A DNA stretch of 64,000 nt from Gyrodactylus bullatarudis (GCA_012064415.1 SSNU01000404.1:1-64000); one strand, 5' to 3'; positions 22,638 through 36,300 are shown, counted from the first letter of the stretch. Made by a program: numbers and translations. The notes: generated by a model from the letters alone, not told the origin.

Positions 22638-25600
22638 ATGAATTATTCAGAATTAAAAAATATTATACCTGGTTTAGCCAGTGGAGCAATTTCGACTGTC
22701 ATATTCCATCCATTGGATGTTGCTAAAGTCAGATTACAGGCAAATGAAGGAACAGGGGTTGTAAAATACAGGTAAAATTGGTTGGTCTTATATCTTAGAC
22801 CGAAAAGCAACAGAATGATTGGTACGTTGATTGAAGTTTACACATCAAGAGGAATTCCTGGCTTATATCAAGGATTAGGTCCTAACTTGCTCGGGGCTAC
22901 TTTGGCATGGGGTTCCTTTTTCTACGTGTGAGCATCGCTTTTTAATAAATTTTTAATATATTTAATTTTAAAAAAATATTCTACAGTTATGACAAATCCA
23001 AATTATATCTTCAAAAAGGCTGTCCTACTAATGAACTGACCAAAAGTCAGTATTCAGCATGCGCACTCTTTGCAAGTACGTTTAATTAATTTTATGGTAC
23101 CTCATTTAATAAAATACCAGATGATTGTTGAATGTTTTTCAGCTAGGTCACCCAATATACAGTTCTACTAAGAAGATTTTTTTCATTTCTTGAATAAGAA
23201 AAAATGCTAGTCATGCCTTTTCGCATTTAGATGTCAAATACTCTATTTATTAAGGATGTAGTAATTATTCAGAGCAATTATTTATAAATACCGAATGATT
23301 TTATATATTTTAGAAAGGGTCCGATGAAATTACAATCAACTTTTTATAAACAAAAATTAAATAAACTTTCAGTATTCTAGAATTCTAAAATGATGCTCCC
23401 AGATCTATGAAGTTATTCATTAGATATTGAGCGTTCTCATTAAAATTTATTCTTAAAATGTGAAAAATCTTAGGTGCACTTACTCAGTTATTGACAAATC
23501 CGATTTGGCTAGCCAAAACTCAGACGATCCTAGATTATGAATCAATAAAAGATTCAAAGCCCAAATCAGTTTTTACTGTTATCAGAGAGAACTTTCAAGA
23601 GAATGGTCTCCGTGGACTCTACAGAGGTTTGGTTCCTGGCCTCCTAGGCATTTCTCATGGTTCAATTCAGTTTATGGCCTATGAATCTGGTCGAAATTAT
23701 TTTAATAAGATTATTCACAGACGCTCTATTGACTCTGAATTGGTAAGTTTTGTTTACTATCAGAATTTTAAAGTTGATGAAAAATTTCAATTTAATTTTA
23801 GTCTTCGGTAGAATACATGCTAATAGGGTCATTTTCCAAGCTATCTGCTACAATAACAACGTATCCGTTCCAGTTGATGAAGACTCGTCTTCAAGATCAG
23901 CATCGTAAATTTGATAGCATTCTTCAGCTTTTAAACGAAATTTACAGGTAAGGAATACTTTGATAAGATTTAAATGTTTAAGTCAATATTAAAAAAAATA
24001 ATATCCAAACTACTTCCAAGTAACTACCGGATAACCGCATTTCTATAAATACATTGTACAATTTTTTTGCAACTTAAGTCTTACGTTTTCCATTCTCCAA
24101 ATTATAACACCAATTGGATTTTTTTCATATTAAGATTTGTATTAGAAAAAAATCTGCAAGTTTGCAAAAGTTGAATCATTCACTTGGGTTTTTAAATTTG
24201 GCAATTTTCTAAACTCTTCTCATGATTGAAAAAAATAAGCTAAAACGACTTTATAGTAACCTATATTCATTTCATTCCATAAATATTAAGGATAAAAAGT
24301 AAAACTGACTCAATCAATATTAAATTAAATAATTTATCTAAAAAATGTGACTTGATCCACATGTGTGTTATAATTATAATTATAAATGAATTCCATGATT
24401 GCTAGTATAGTTAAAGGAATTATTTGACTTGAAAAAACATTACTACTCTACTCTAATCAACTGAGCTATAGCTATTATTAAAGCCTTTTATTCATTTAAT
24501 TTCTCTCAAATTTATTTAACATCTTGGATGAATTTAAAAAGAAATTTTTCTCTCTTCACTTTGATGGAATGTGAGAAAAATTTCCTCCAGGTGTGTGTAT
24601 AAATCATTCTTTTATTCAAATTTATTCTTGTACAAATTTACAACCTTTACTTCTCTTCACCAACTCATGTCTCAAAATTCTATGCAAGAAAGAGAAACAA
24701 GTTCTTTTCTTTTACTTTTGCTTTTACAGCTCAAGTTTTTGAAGTGCATCATGTTGAAATTTTTCTTCTCATTCAAGAGTGCCTAAAATTATTAATTTTT
24801 TATTCACGAATGGTAAAAAAACCAAATTGTCCTTTGTTATTGATGATGAAGAAGAACATGTTCTATCTAAAGATTATAAAACAGAGGGTGGATGGGTAGA
24901 TATTCTTAATGAGTACAGGGATTATGTTAGAAATCTTCAAGTTATCCAGTGTACTTTTAACAAAATTTATCGGTGATAAATCATCACAAGAGATGTTCTC
25001 ACAAAAAAATCTTTCATCCACCTCTTACTATATTTACCGAGTTCTCTAGTTTGAGCAAAATTTTGTCAAGAGAATCACTTTAGTGTTGTGAAGTTTAACT
25101 TTCTCACTTGTTAACATACATAAAGTTTCTTGTTTGTTAAAGAGAAAATCAATTCCTTTTAATTAGTGTAAATATTAGATTTCAGAGTGAAAAACCTGGA
25201 ATTACCTCCTTTGATTCTACAATTTGAGGCTTGCTAAGCTAGCTTACCATTCTCTCTCCGGTCTATTTTGGCTAGAAACTTTTTTTAAGACGCACAGACG
25301 AATTTTTAATTTTAATTCCAAAATAATCTGAACAAAATGGTTTGGTTATATTCCGATTAAATCTACTCTTACTGATATTTTTAGATGATTAAAAAGTCAT
25401 GCCAAAAACTGCAAGACCAAAGATGACAGATTTGGGAATTATGTTCCTTTATTTTTTAACGAATTTTGTATTAAATTTACAAATGTTATGCATAACTAAT
25501 GACTTATTAGTAATAAGTAATAATTAGTAGGGTAATACAAACAGCATTCTGAACGATTTGCTTTTGCAAAGAAAAGAAGATTTTCACAGATTGAAAAAAT

Positions 25601-27433
25601 TGTTGTTCTGATACCCACTTTCCCAAAATTCTTTAAAACACATTAAAATTTTCAGAAAAGGATGAGGATATGTTACGATGGGATTTCAAATAACTATCAG
25701 AATAATTCCCATCCGAAAAATCATACAGATAGTTTAAAAAAGTAAATTTTGAAAATTGTTCATTCAAAATTTTTTGGCGCGGGTTTAAAATTTTTTCAAA
25801 TGAGACTTTATATATCAGAACAAAGTTTAAAATTTTTAATTCAAGAGGATTTTTTTCTTAAAATTCTCTTCTCGTATGAGCAAATAGCCGAAAAGGTTTT
25901 AAAACTTTTTAATTAGTATAGGCTTTATTATAGGCGCGTAAAAATGAGTTTTTCAGATGAGGTACTAATATTCATTAAAGACCATGGATCAAAACAATTT
26001 TCCTTGTGTCCTATTAAAAGGCCATTTCTATCCATTTAAATACCATAGCAATACATTTTAAATCGATTGCCTACCATAGCTAACTTGTCATGTAAATATA
26101 TTTTATACTGATATGTATATGTATAATATATTTATATTGTACATGTCGCTGGTGTCTCTTTCCTTCTGACTGGATTTGAATTGAGAATGAGATGAAAAAG
26201 ATTTCTGGTTTATTAGCATAAAATCTCTCACTCTTCTATATATTCTATTTTTCTCTTCATCAGTTTTATCGTCTTTCAATACCTTTAATTCAATATAAAC
26301 GAGAGAGCAAGTTGATTTTCATTGAAACCTCATCACTCACTGCTTCTAAATATTATAATATTATATTTCTCTGAGGTGATGACTAAGATTATCAAAATAA
26401 ATCAATGAAGATTTTTGATAAAAATAATTTAATACATCCAAAGTTTTTCTTTTTCACTCATTTTTGAGGTCCTAAAATTATTTTTAATAATCAAAACGTG
26501 ACGTACCAAATCGTATGGATCTCTATAGTTTGACCTTCAATTTTAAAAGTGAATCTATTTTATTTTATATTGAATTATAAAGTTGGTTGATATGAAGTTG
26601 GGAATCTATTATTTTTACAAATTTCTCCATGTTTTCATCAATAATTCGAATTTTTTGAAGATTTTTTGGAATCCTACTCATGTTGCCCACTTTTACCATT
26701 TGAAGAAAAAAAATTATTTTTATGAAAAATATGGCCATTTTTCAAATTGTCGTCAAAATCCCATTTTTTCGAACTTTGTATTGAAAATTTTTATTGATTT
26801 AAAAGAGGTTATCAGGATCAAGATTAGACAAGAAAGCTGACTAGCACCGTCAAATCACCGACAGCTATCCCATTTTCGAGAGATTTCGAATAATCGAAAT
26901 TTCATTGATTTTCAAGTAGTGAAAAAAATCGAATTTCAGCTCCCAAACGATGATAAGGCTATGCATCAGATAATATTCAGCTGAATTGATTTTCTTGTCT
27001 AATCCTCATCTTAAAAACATCTTTTGATCCCCCTTCAACTTTTAAATCAATAAAAATTTTCAATACAAAGTTCGAAAAAATGGGATTTTGACGACAATTT
27101 GAAATTTGAAAAATGGCCATGTTTTTCATAAAAATAATTTTTTTTTCAAATGGTAAAAGTGGGCAACATGTGTAGGATTCCAAAAGATCTTTAAAAAATT
27201 GGAATTCTTGATGAAAAAATCGGGAAATCTGTAAAAATCATAGATTCCTAACTTCATATCAATTAGCTTTAAATTAATTTTATTGAAACGTTGATTTTAT
27301 ATCAAAACTACTTTTATTTAGATATGAAGGATTCCGAGGATTTTACAAAGGACTCATGCCAAATATTATTCGAACTGTACCCGCCTCTGCTGTGACCTTT
27401 TTGACCTATGAAAAGATCAAGTCATTCTTTTAG
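22638..27433 (+). CDS. SLC25A32: Mitochondrial carrier, folate/FAD transporter type (SLC25A32-like), six exons, 292 aa
   Basis: Exons: 22638-22771, 22799-22927, 22987-23075, 23474-23742, 23802-23947, 27322-27433 (879 nt). The three carrier signatures are PLDVAKVRLQ (residues ~25-34), NPIWLAKTQ in the second repeat and YPFQLMKTRLQDQH in the third. The W after PI in repeat two and RLQDQH in repeat three are features of the SLC25A32/Flx1 branch, which moves folate or FAD across the inner mitochondrial membrane (family knowledge). Each repeat ends with the usual GLYQGL / GLYRGLVP / GFYKGLMPN block. The second signature has Gln where Arg or Lys is usual. The start is the first in-frame ATG (MNYSELKNIIPGLASG), directly before helix 1. 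Intron lengths are 27, 59, 398, 59 and 3374 nt. Confidence 0.92.
22772..22798 (+). other. 27-nt intron of the mitochondrial carrier gene
   Basis: TACAG is followed by GTAAAATTGG...TATCTTAG and then ACCGAAAAGC. Removing exactly 27 nt joins VVKYR to PKSNRMIGTL within the first carrier repeat. Confidence 0.85.
25761..25835 (+). repeat. Dispersed repeat family R2, copy 3
   Basis: TTTTTGGCGCGGGTTTAAAA followed by TATATCAGAACAAAG parallels TTCTTGGCGCGAGTTCAAAA and TATATCAGAACAAAC at 2631-2690. Confidence 0.5.
26578..27271. repeat. Foldback transposable element with long imperfect inverted arms, copy A
   Basis: The left arm starts near TTGATATGAAGTTGGGAATC (26587) and pairs with the right arm ending TAGATTCCTAACTTCATATC (27241-27260). 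Complementarity runs about 230 bp inward, interrupted by small indels, to a non-repeated centre (about 26820-27000). Both arms therefore encode the same accidental peptide (CRQNPIFSNFVLKIFIDLK) on opposite strands. No transposase is present. It sits inside the last intron of the carrier gene. A second copy lies at 32780-33375. Confidence 0.85.
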
Positions 27434-30400
27434 ACATTTCTTGAAACAAAACCCAATTAGATCCTAGTCTCAATTTTGAAATAAACATTTTATCTTTAAT
27501 TAATCCTATTTTTTCTATGCAAAATTTCTAATTGATTCGTATAAATCATACTCAAAAGATTCTGCTTCTTCTTCTTTGATCTATTCTCTCATTGAGCAAA
27601 TTTGAGTGAATATTTTGCTTTCAGTCATTAAAACTATTTCTTCTTAGAATCAAATAATGATATAAATTTTAATATTTACTTAACATCATCGCCAAGACTA
27701 CTACTTGTTGTGTAAGCCTAAGAGTAGTGTTGCGAAAGAGAACCTTTGAGTTTTTGATATAGTATATCTCATTTCTCTCAATGATACATACACGTGTTGA
27801 CTCATGTTTTCTCTCGTTCTCAATTATAATACAAACAATATTTCTTGATACTTATATTATAGTATATACACTTAGAAAAGATCCAATGCAGTCAGTATTA
27901 ATTAATTTTTTTCTTGGAATCCAATACCCAGAGCAAAACTTCAGAATACATTTGTTATTGTTTGTATGTCTGCATACTAATTTATTCCATATTGAATGAG
28001 ATTCATTTCTCCGAGAGAAAATGTAGATTTCATTCAACTAAACTCATTTAATGTCCTATCATCATTATATCGAAGAGTGTATTCTCTATGGTCAACACCC
28101 AAAAAAACTTGTAAATCCATGCCTAAGAATTAAGCACAAACTAATAACAATACATTATATATTGATTTGTACTAAAGTATATACTTGTAGTTCGTTCAAG
28201 TAAAGAAAAAACCTACGAAATCGTCAAAGAATAGACGAACACACACACACAAACAATATACATGTTCAACAAAGTTTGTTGAACAAACGCACACCCCATA
28301 CTATTATAGAGAAAGAGTTTAAATTTAATAAGAAAAAAAGGTAACCGGCGCAATAACCCACAAACTCATTATGTCACATGATTTATATGTTCTGTATAAA
28401 ATGGAGTATTATTTTTTCGAAAGACAATTAGAAATCTCCTTTTAAATCAGCATAACACACACCCGCCCTATAGATGAATGTGCGTTAGTGTATCTCAAGA
28501 AGTATTTTCTCTACACACAAACTACATACATTAGCATACAGAATGAGTGTATTCATTGGACAACAGCTCAAAGAGAATATCATTATTGTCGAAAGAGAAA
28601 AATGCCAGGGTTTCATTGTGTAAGTGTTTGTGTGTCTTGTACTACCAATACACTTTGTATGAGAAGAAGTACATTCTCTCTCTCTCTCTCTAAATCACCA
28701 GAAAGGATGACTGAGCAAGTGAGGAATGCTAAAAGAGATGCATGTGTATCGGCTTCTTCATTTACTTGTATATAAATATAGCTGGTCATCTTAACAATGA
28801 TAATAATTCTAAGAGACTTATCATTCTCACTGGTTCTGTTAATCTTGTTCTATGGAAGAAAGGTAAAGAGAACAAAGGCCTTTTTACCAGACACCAGCAT
28901 CGTCCGACTTTTCCTTTAGAGGGCAGGGTTCGTAGTGAGTGGCCTTCTATTCCGTGGAGATGAAACTTGTTATTTCATGACTAGAATGAGCACTCACGAC
29001 AAATCCTGTCTAACACAACAAATTTGGGAGTAATTCAAGGAGAATAGCCTCAATGAATGAGTGAGTTGATTCTTGAAATTTCGACCATAATTTTTCTTTT
29101 CAGATGTCTTATTTTCAAATGAATATTCATTCATTAATTGGGAAATAATACATTTCTTATTCCAGAAATTAACTATATCAATAAATTTTCCATTGAAAAA
29201 TTAGCTATTCATTTTTCAACTCGGCCATTAAAGGACCATTTGCATAACAAGAGAATAGTAAGGACATTCATTTAAATGATTACATATCAAAGGTGAAATC
29301 AATATTTTCTGTATATTTTCTCTTTTTACATATCTAATTTGGGTAACATTTATTTTTAATGTAATCATAGCATTGTTACTTTCATTGAAATATTCTAGAG
29401 AAACTTGAGTTGGCCATATTTTCAAGTAAGAAGAAAGTTGATTAAAATACGCTGGCTTTAATTTATGATTAGATAATATTCTTGTATAGATTTTTTAATC
29501 TTTGCTTTGACGATGTTACTATGAAATCGTGGCAGCTCAATCTAGGTTTTACAAAATCTTACATTTGATTCAGGTCAATTCTTAAAATTCCTATTACAAA
29601 AGAGGAACTAATGGATCAATAGAAATAATCAGGAGTTATGGAAGATATATTACCCCTAGCCTAATTTAGTTAAATCCATTCATGAAAATAGGCAATCCTG
29701 TGGAACTTAAACCTAGAATTGCATGTTAATCTAGAGCAAGGTGAAATTGTCTATTTGAAATGATAATTGGATAATTTTGTGTAATTTTTCAATAAATTTT
29801 ATTTGAATTAACTCAATGGGAATATCGCATTATTTATTTGTAAATATCCTCTAAATATTTTTAACTTTCCTAACGTACTTTCCTCTGAGAAAATTTTAGT
29901 AAAACGGCTGGTTACGTTATATTTGTACAAAATTTATAGCTCAGAATATATTGGATTAAAATACAATCTGTCGAAAAGACTTTAGTGAAAATAATTCAAA
30001 CGGAATCTTGTTCAATAAAATTCAGACATCTCTAGTTCGAAATCACCAATATCAAAGATCTATTTCTGTTAAGAATAATCAAATAATCTTTGAATGAAAC
30101 TGATCTTTCCATTCTATGAAGTCAAAAAGATTTTTATCTAAATATTTTGAGGGTTCCAGTAAATAATTATTTACATATGGATTATACTTACAAGTAGATA
30201 TATAAAAATCATTGCTAGAAAAACAAATAATGATTCCCTTCTACTGGCCATCTACTCATGATTATGTCTTTATATTAAACTCGTAATTTTGCCAACTTCG
30301 AGGATTGATTTCTTGCTTATTTAAGATTAAAACTCAGAGAACTTGATAAGAGAACGTTATAAATATTTATTCGTCAATAAAATTTTCTGAAATGATGAAA

Positions 30401-32223
30401 AAATCTGTTCCATACAAGTTGTATTTCATAAAAATATTAAATTTTAAATCGGGAAAAATTTTCCTGAAAAATAGTGAAAAATAATTCAATTGAATCAAGA
30501 AATTTTTTTCGGCTTACTAAACCCGGCTTAGTTTCTAAGATCTATGAAAGAAATCAATTTTGCAAAAATATTTTCAACACAAACATCTGCATTCACATGT
30601 TTTGAAACAATGTTGGTTTTTATTCTTTATCGCCAACGCGAGTAATAACCTCAGAAGTCGATTGTTTTGTCTCTCTGTTCTGGCTGCTTTTGAATCTGAA
30701 CGTTCATCCTGGCTCATGTATGATAATAAACTCGAAGCATCCATCACGTGATAATTCTTTTAATTCCAGTCAACTTTCCATGTTATTTATACAGTCAAAT
30801 CTTCGAATTTGTGAGATTTATTCAATTCATTATTTTAATAAGAGTACAATTGAACAAAAATTCGAAATTCAAACGCAATACAGTTTTGACTCAAAAATAG
30901 TGGATGCATTTTACAAGCGCTAAATTTTACTGTCTTAATTTTCTGAATTGTTTTGTAAGCATTGTGGTTTCTTCTATGAAAAACCTTCATGCTACAGGAT
31001 TTATTATTACATCAGTTTCAAGTTTTAAAGTGACACTACTGATGATCCTATAGGAAATGTGCATTAAGTTATTTAATATATTCTCTTCTAACAACAGTTT
31101 ATCCTTTATGAAGATTTTTTATTTGATACATCTACTGATTAGTAACCACATAATTAATCACTATTATATATTATTTATTGGAAAGTCATCGACAAAATTT
31201 GTTACACTATGAGCAATGTGAGAACAAATAACTTTTATTCAAGAAGTAAAAATACCTCAAGAGAAATATGGATAATCTAAACTAGAATGTAATTTTTTAT
31301 CATTAATAAAAAACTTATTTGTCAAAAATTTTTTCAATAGATTCTCTGAACTTGAAAATGTAACTTGAATGGAATATAGGGGGGAGTAGGGAAAACTTCT
31401 TTTTATGAAAATGAAATGAAACTGACTTGCAAATTTTGAGGTGAATTGTTTCCTTATGTGTTGTTGTTCAGAAAAGTGAGTGTCAAATAATAAAATAGAG
31501 AAATTCAATTGGAATTTCAGAAAAGAAGAATATGAGCTTCAATTTTAGCTTCTATCAACATTATTTAAATGAGAGAAGAAATTTTTAGTGATGTTTTTTC
31601 CTAACCCACAAATCGGTCATAATTCTTGGAGATAAAAAATCTAAGATAAAGGCAGTTTTGGTAAAATGATAACAAAATAGATTTTTGTCAATTTTAGTTA
31701 TAATACAGTGTTATTCTTGACATATCATATGATAGAAACCAAATCCATTTCACTTATAACGAAGGAAAGTCATCCTTTTTTTACAAAACGACCAAGGAAA
31801 ATACACCAGGATAAAACTTTTACTTACTTTCTCTTTGTAGACATAATGAAAAAGCAGGCCTAAAAGACATTATTATGTAATGAGAAGAAATATCTAAAAT
31901 TACATGGCAACAATGTATCAAAATAAAAAGATTTCATGTATAAAAAAGAGGCGTATCATTTTGTAATTAAATTTCATATTCTTTTTGCATTGAAAATTGA
32001 GAATAATCTGCATAATCCCATAGATTTGTCCGTATTCTCCATCAATCTTCAACTTTCATTGTATTCTATTCTAGAGAATTAAGCTTTTAATTTTTAATTA
32101 AATTCTTAGAATAGAAGACAGGATCTTCTAATTAGAAACTGGTGATAGTGATACAGACCTGTCATTATTTTTCAATTATTTCATAAATGAAAGTACATTA
32201 GTATAATAAATATTAGGGTTATT
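27434..32223. other. Gene-free region downstream of the carrier gene
   Basis: An AATAAA at 27480-27485, 47 nt after the carrier's stop, is its likely poly(A) signal. Beyond that I find no supported gene. A somewhat GC-richer patch is at 28885-28965 and a short CT run at 28676-28692. Confidence 0.5.
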
Positions 32224-32400
32224 CACCAAGTTAGTATCAATATTTTTATCATTTTCACCAATAGTATAATAGACCGGTATTATTTTCCAAAGTAGTATCA
32301 TCATTTTTAAAATTTTCTATTATAGTATCAATACTTTAAAATATTTCAAAAACAGTATAATATGCCAATATATATTTTCAGACTTAGTATTAGTTTGTGG
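32224..32400 (+). repeat. Degenerate tandem repeat (minisatellite), about 30-bp period, six units
   Basis: The anchor AGTAT recurs at 32233, 32263, 32294, 32324, 32354 and 32386, spacings 30, 31, 30, 30 and 32. Units 1, 3 and 4 continue AGTATCA; units 2 and 5 continue AGTATAATA. Most units end in a T-rich run followed by a CCA or CAA motif. Confidence 0.7.
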
Positions 32401-32779
32401 AAAAATAACTCAAACAAATTTTTTTTTCAATTTGAAATCAAAAAAAATTTATTCTAAGAAAAATTAAATAAGTAACGTTGAGATATTTTCGGCTACTGAA
32501 CGAAGTCTTTTCTTCTCAGGTTTTCCTCTTTTATATGAATCAGACTTTGGTTTAGGATTTGATGATTTTAGACCATCCAAATCACAGAAATTAAATTAAG
32601 AACTGTACATTTCTTTTCAATTCTGTTATTTTGTAAAAATTCGGAAGGTACTCTTCGGGTACTTTTGGCGAAGTTCCATTAAGGATGACTTGCATGATTC
32701 AGCAATATTGGACATGAGATTACCGAATCTGTAGGTGGGGAAATAGTACTCGACCCAAAATTTAGCATCTATTTTGTAC
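32401..32779. other. Spacer between minisatellite and foldback element
   Basis: No gene was recognised. Around 32640-32700 there is a slightly GC-richer patch whose minus strand reads SSLMELRQKYPKS, possibly a transposon relic but unassigned. Confidence 0.4.
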
Positions 32780-33375
32780 TACTCATGCTGCCCACTTTTG
32801 CCATATGAAGAAAAAAATTATTTTTATGAAAAATATGGTCATTTTTCAAATTCCCATATTGCGCCATTTTTTCGAACTTTGAGCTGAAAATTTATGTTGA
32901 TTTGAAAGTTTTCCAGGATCAAGATTAGATAATAAAGCTGAATAGCACCGTCAAATCATCGACAGTTTCCCCATTTTTGAGATTTTGAGTTATCGAAATT
33001 TCATTGATTTTCAACTAGTGAAAATGATCAAAAAATCGAAATTCCGCTCCCAAACGATAATGAGGTTATGCATAAGATAAGATTCAGTCGAATTGATTTT
33101 CTTGAAAAACCTCTTTTGATTAACCTCAAACTTTCAAATCAATAAAAATTTTCAATACAAAGTTCGAAAAAATGGGATTTTGACGACAATTTGAAATTTG
33201 AAAAATGGCCATATTTTTCATAAAAATATTCTTTTTCAGAATTATTTTCTTCAAATGATAAAAGTGGGCAGCATGAGTAGCATTCCAGAAAATCATTAAC
33301 AAATTCGAATTCTTGATGAATATATCGAGATTTCTGTTAAAATCATAGATTCCCAGCTTTATATCAATTAGCTTT
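32780..33375. repeat. Foldback element, copy B (left end lost)
   Basis: The sequence is collinear with copy A: arm motif GCCCACTTTTGCCATATGAA, the centre with GCACCGTCAAATCATCGACA, then the reverse arm GATAAAAGTGGGCAGCATGA, ending TTTATATCAATTAGCTTTAT. The outer part of the left arm is replaced by unrelated DNA. The unpaired centre is as well conserved between copies as the arms. Confidence 0.8.
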
Positions 33376-36300
33376 ATCTATTAAATTCATATTGTCTCTA
33401 ATTAATGGTAATTCAAGATTATTCGGGGGTTTTTTGGATTGTAGGTTGAGTGCTGTGATAGAAAAAGGTAAAACAATCTTTGCCCAAAAATTTAGGTAAA
33501 GATATTTATGAATTCTTGGCAGAGTGGATGATATGAATATCAAATTAAATTTTCTTTTCTAATTTTCCAAAAGAAATAATGGATGTAATACTCGAGAAAA
33601 AAACACGAATTTTAAAGCATGATAATTAGCAGATGCAATCGTAAAATCAGTCACCAGAAGAAATTTTTTCTATTCTTCTTTTTTTGCATACAATATACAT
33701 ATACAATACTACTTTACTGTATTACTTCTTTTCAATTTTATTTCGATGAATGAATTTTCATATCTCATCATTTTTCTGATTCCTATTTTCTCTCTTGTAT
33801 AACTCTTGTATGCTGTAATCCCAATGGAGAGCAGAGATGTGGAGTGCTCGTTTGCATTTAAAGTTGATATGAAACTATATATCATGTATGAGGAAATACA
33901 TTTATTCTTTTTTATAATTTGAAATACTAAACTTAAATTAAACTGAATTTAACTAGAGCGTAGAAATTTTCAGTGTATGCCCGAAAAAAGGCCTTATTTG
34001 AGAAAACCTTGGCATCGCTTTCTTCTTTTTTTTCTTCAAAAAAAATAAAATGTAGTTTTATCTGGTTAATTCTTTTAATACCAAAAGTTATAAATGACCT
34101 TTATGTTCAAACCAACATTTTTTCCTATGATTTAAAGAATAATTTCATGATTCTTTTTTGAGAATATATCACAATTAGTTTACTATCACGCTATATTTTT
34201 ACTAGCCAGGTATAAGAATGCCATTGATATTTAAACTCTCTAGAAAATGGGTTAAATTTCAACCTTCAAGTTTTTTTGTAATCAGATTATATGAAATTTA
34301 TGAGATATCCCTGAATGAAATTAACTGAGTGTTCATAACAATTAATTTCCAAATGATTCCTCAATGAATCTCAGACCCTGATGAAATCACGTGAAAGAAT
34401 AATAAAATGTCTTTTCAAGTAATTCTGTGAGAGAATCAAACAGTTTTATTAAAAATTTGAACTTACTTCGTTTAGCTATGATAACCTAGTTTATGCAATT
34501 TCAATTCTTTCTTTTTTATAAAAAAATAATGACCATATGTAATTATAAACGGCATTGACTCTTAAATTTCCCCCTTATTATAACATACAAATTCAAATGG
34601 GAAAGATGAGTAGGAACACCTGCTTTCACTTATTCAGTTAGTTTTAGAGATAACGCAGAATTGAGAGGCCTTTGAGAAGGAATAATAAATTATCATTTGA
34701 AGAAAATTTGAGTAATTCAACAAGAAATTCTCATGCGAACGAAGAAGAATTACTTGAGGCTTTTTTGATAATTTTTCCTCATATGAAATGAAAGAAATAT
34801 GTAATTTGTAAAACAGTGGGAAGGAAATTTTTTTTATGACTCTACGAATATATTTTTATATAAAATGATTTGAGAAGATGTTACCCTGTAATATAAATAA
34901 ATTTAGCTTAGATAAAGGAGAAATTCGATTTCTTTCTAAAGAGGTGATTTTTTTCTATTCTGAAGAGCATTTATCAAACGACTAATATGAGTAAGAATTT
35001 TCTGAGGAAGCACTGATTACGAATTTGGAAAATCAGTTGAGCTTCAGAATTTTTAATAATACTAAAACTGATAGCAATCAGGTTAGAGTACAGTTCAATT
35101 TTCAAAAAACTACAAACTGTAAAATTCTGGGATAGATTTGAGTGATAAACAGATCCAGATTCTATTAATGTTAAAATCTGTTCTCGGAGTTATCTGAGAA
35201 CAAATGTGGAAATTCGCAAAAATTTCATCAGAGTAAATAGTTGAACTCGTGAAGTAATAATACTAGGTACTTTACCTCAAGCCTATAAATTCCGTTAAAT
35301 TAATTTTATATTAATTATATGCAAATATGCCAAATTCTTTTCTAAATCAGGAGATTTCATATTCGACTTTTTTCTAGATTTCAAATATAATTTCAATTTT
35401 GAGAATCATCCAAACTGCAGATTTGGGTAACTTTGTCATGCATCTAAAGAATTACGTAGAAGAAGACTAGCCCAAAAAATACTTTGGACAATGGTACTTG
35501 AATAAGAAGGGAGCATTCCTTTAAATAAGCTATATTTTTACAATACATCTTGTAAAGTATTTCTCTTTTTGTTTAAAAGCATGAAAATGGAATTTTAATT
35601 TAATTCTTCAAATTATTCAATAATGGAGAATTCAATTTAATTCCAATATGATAAATACATAATATGAAGCATTGTTATGATGATATAAATAGATTGATTG
35701 TATTATTTTTACCTACCATTTTATCAGTTAGAAAAAATAATGATGATGTCGTATGCATAAAATGAAATTAAACAAGGAGCATATTTTTCTGTGTAAGATA
35801 GAGAGAGATGAAGAGGGGGAGGATTTTTAGTTGGCTTTTTGAGTAAAGCAAAATGCCTCGAAAGAAGAACCAAGAGTATTTTTAAATTTATTCATATATG
35901 TATCTGTATGAGCGTTAACAAATTTGCCTTTATCCCGTAATACAAGAAGAAGCTGTGGCTATATAAAATATATCTACATATTACTTATTACATATTTCTC
36001 TATTTTATTTAAGAAAGTCGAGGGGATGTGATGAAACTTTCGATTCTATCGCATGCAATTTCATATCTATGCAGAAGGACATATAGTATGTGTCCCTTTC
36101 TCAAGAGAATTGAATTTCCTTCAAGTTTCCTTGTCGTTTACTTAATCCATATTTCTATATAGTTTTTCTAATAGATTTCATTATAAATGTTGAATATTAA
36201 CTCTTTATTTATTATATTCATCAGTTAAATTAGAGATGACACCGACCCAACAAACAAACCACGTTCAAATACAATATGAGTTAACTTGAACAGCTCTTCA

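Larger units (their letters stand above)
23948..27321 (+). other. Last intron of the carrier gene (3.4 kb), with repeats
   Basis: It begins GTAAGG and ends TTTAG. It holds the foldback element (26578-27271), an R2 repeat copy (25761-25835) and an open frame at 24779-24976 whose acidic sequence (KTKLSFVIDDEEEHVLSKDY...) looks protein-like but matches nothing I know. Confidence 0.7.

Noticed and set aside
24779..24976. Nested gene in the last intron of the carrier gene
   Set aside because: No ATG start, no homology and no splice partners; left as an unexplained open frame.
26583..27183. Two open frames with the same peptide (CRQNPIFSNFVLKIFIDLK) on opposite strands, suggesting a duplicated gene
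   Set aside because: They are the two arms of one foldback element; the shared peptide is a by-product of the inverted repeat.
32224..32400. CRISPR-like array (30-bp period)
   Set aside because: Eukaryotic context; units are degenerate along their whole length with no unique spacers separated by constant repeats.
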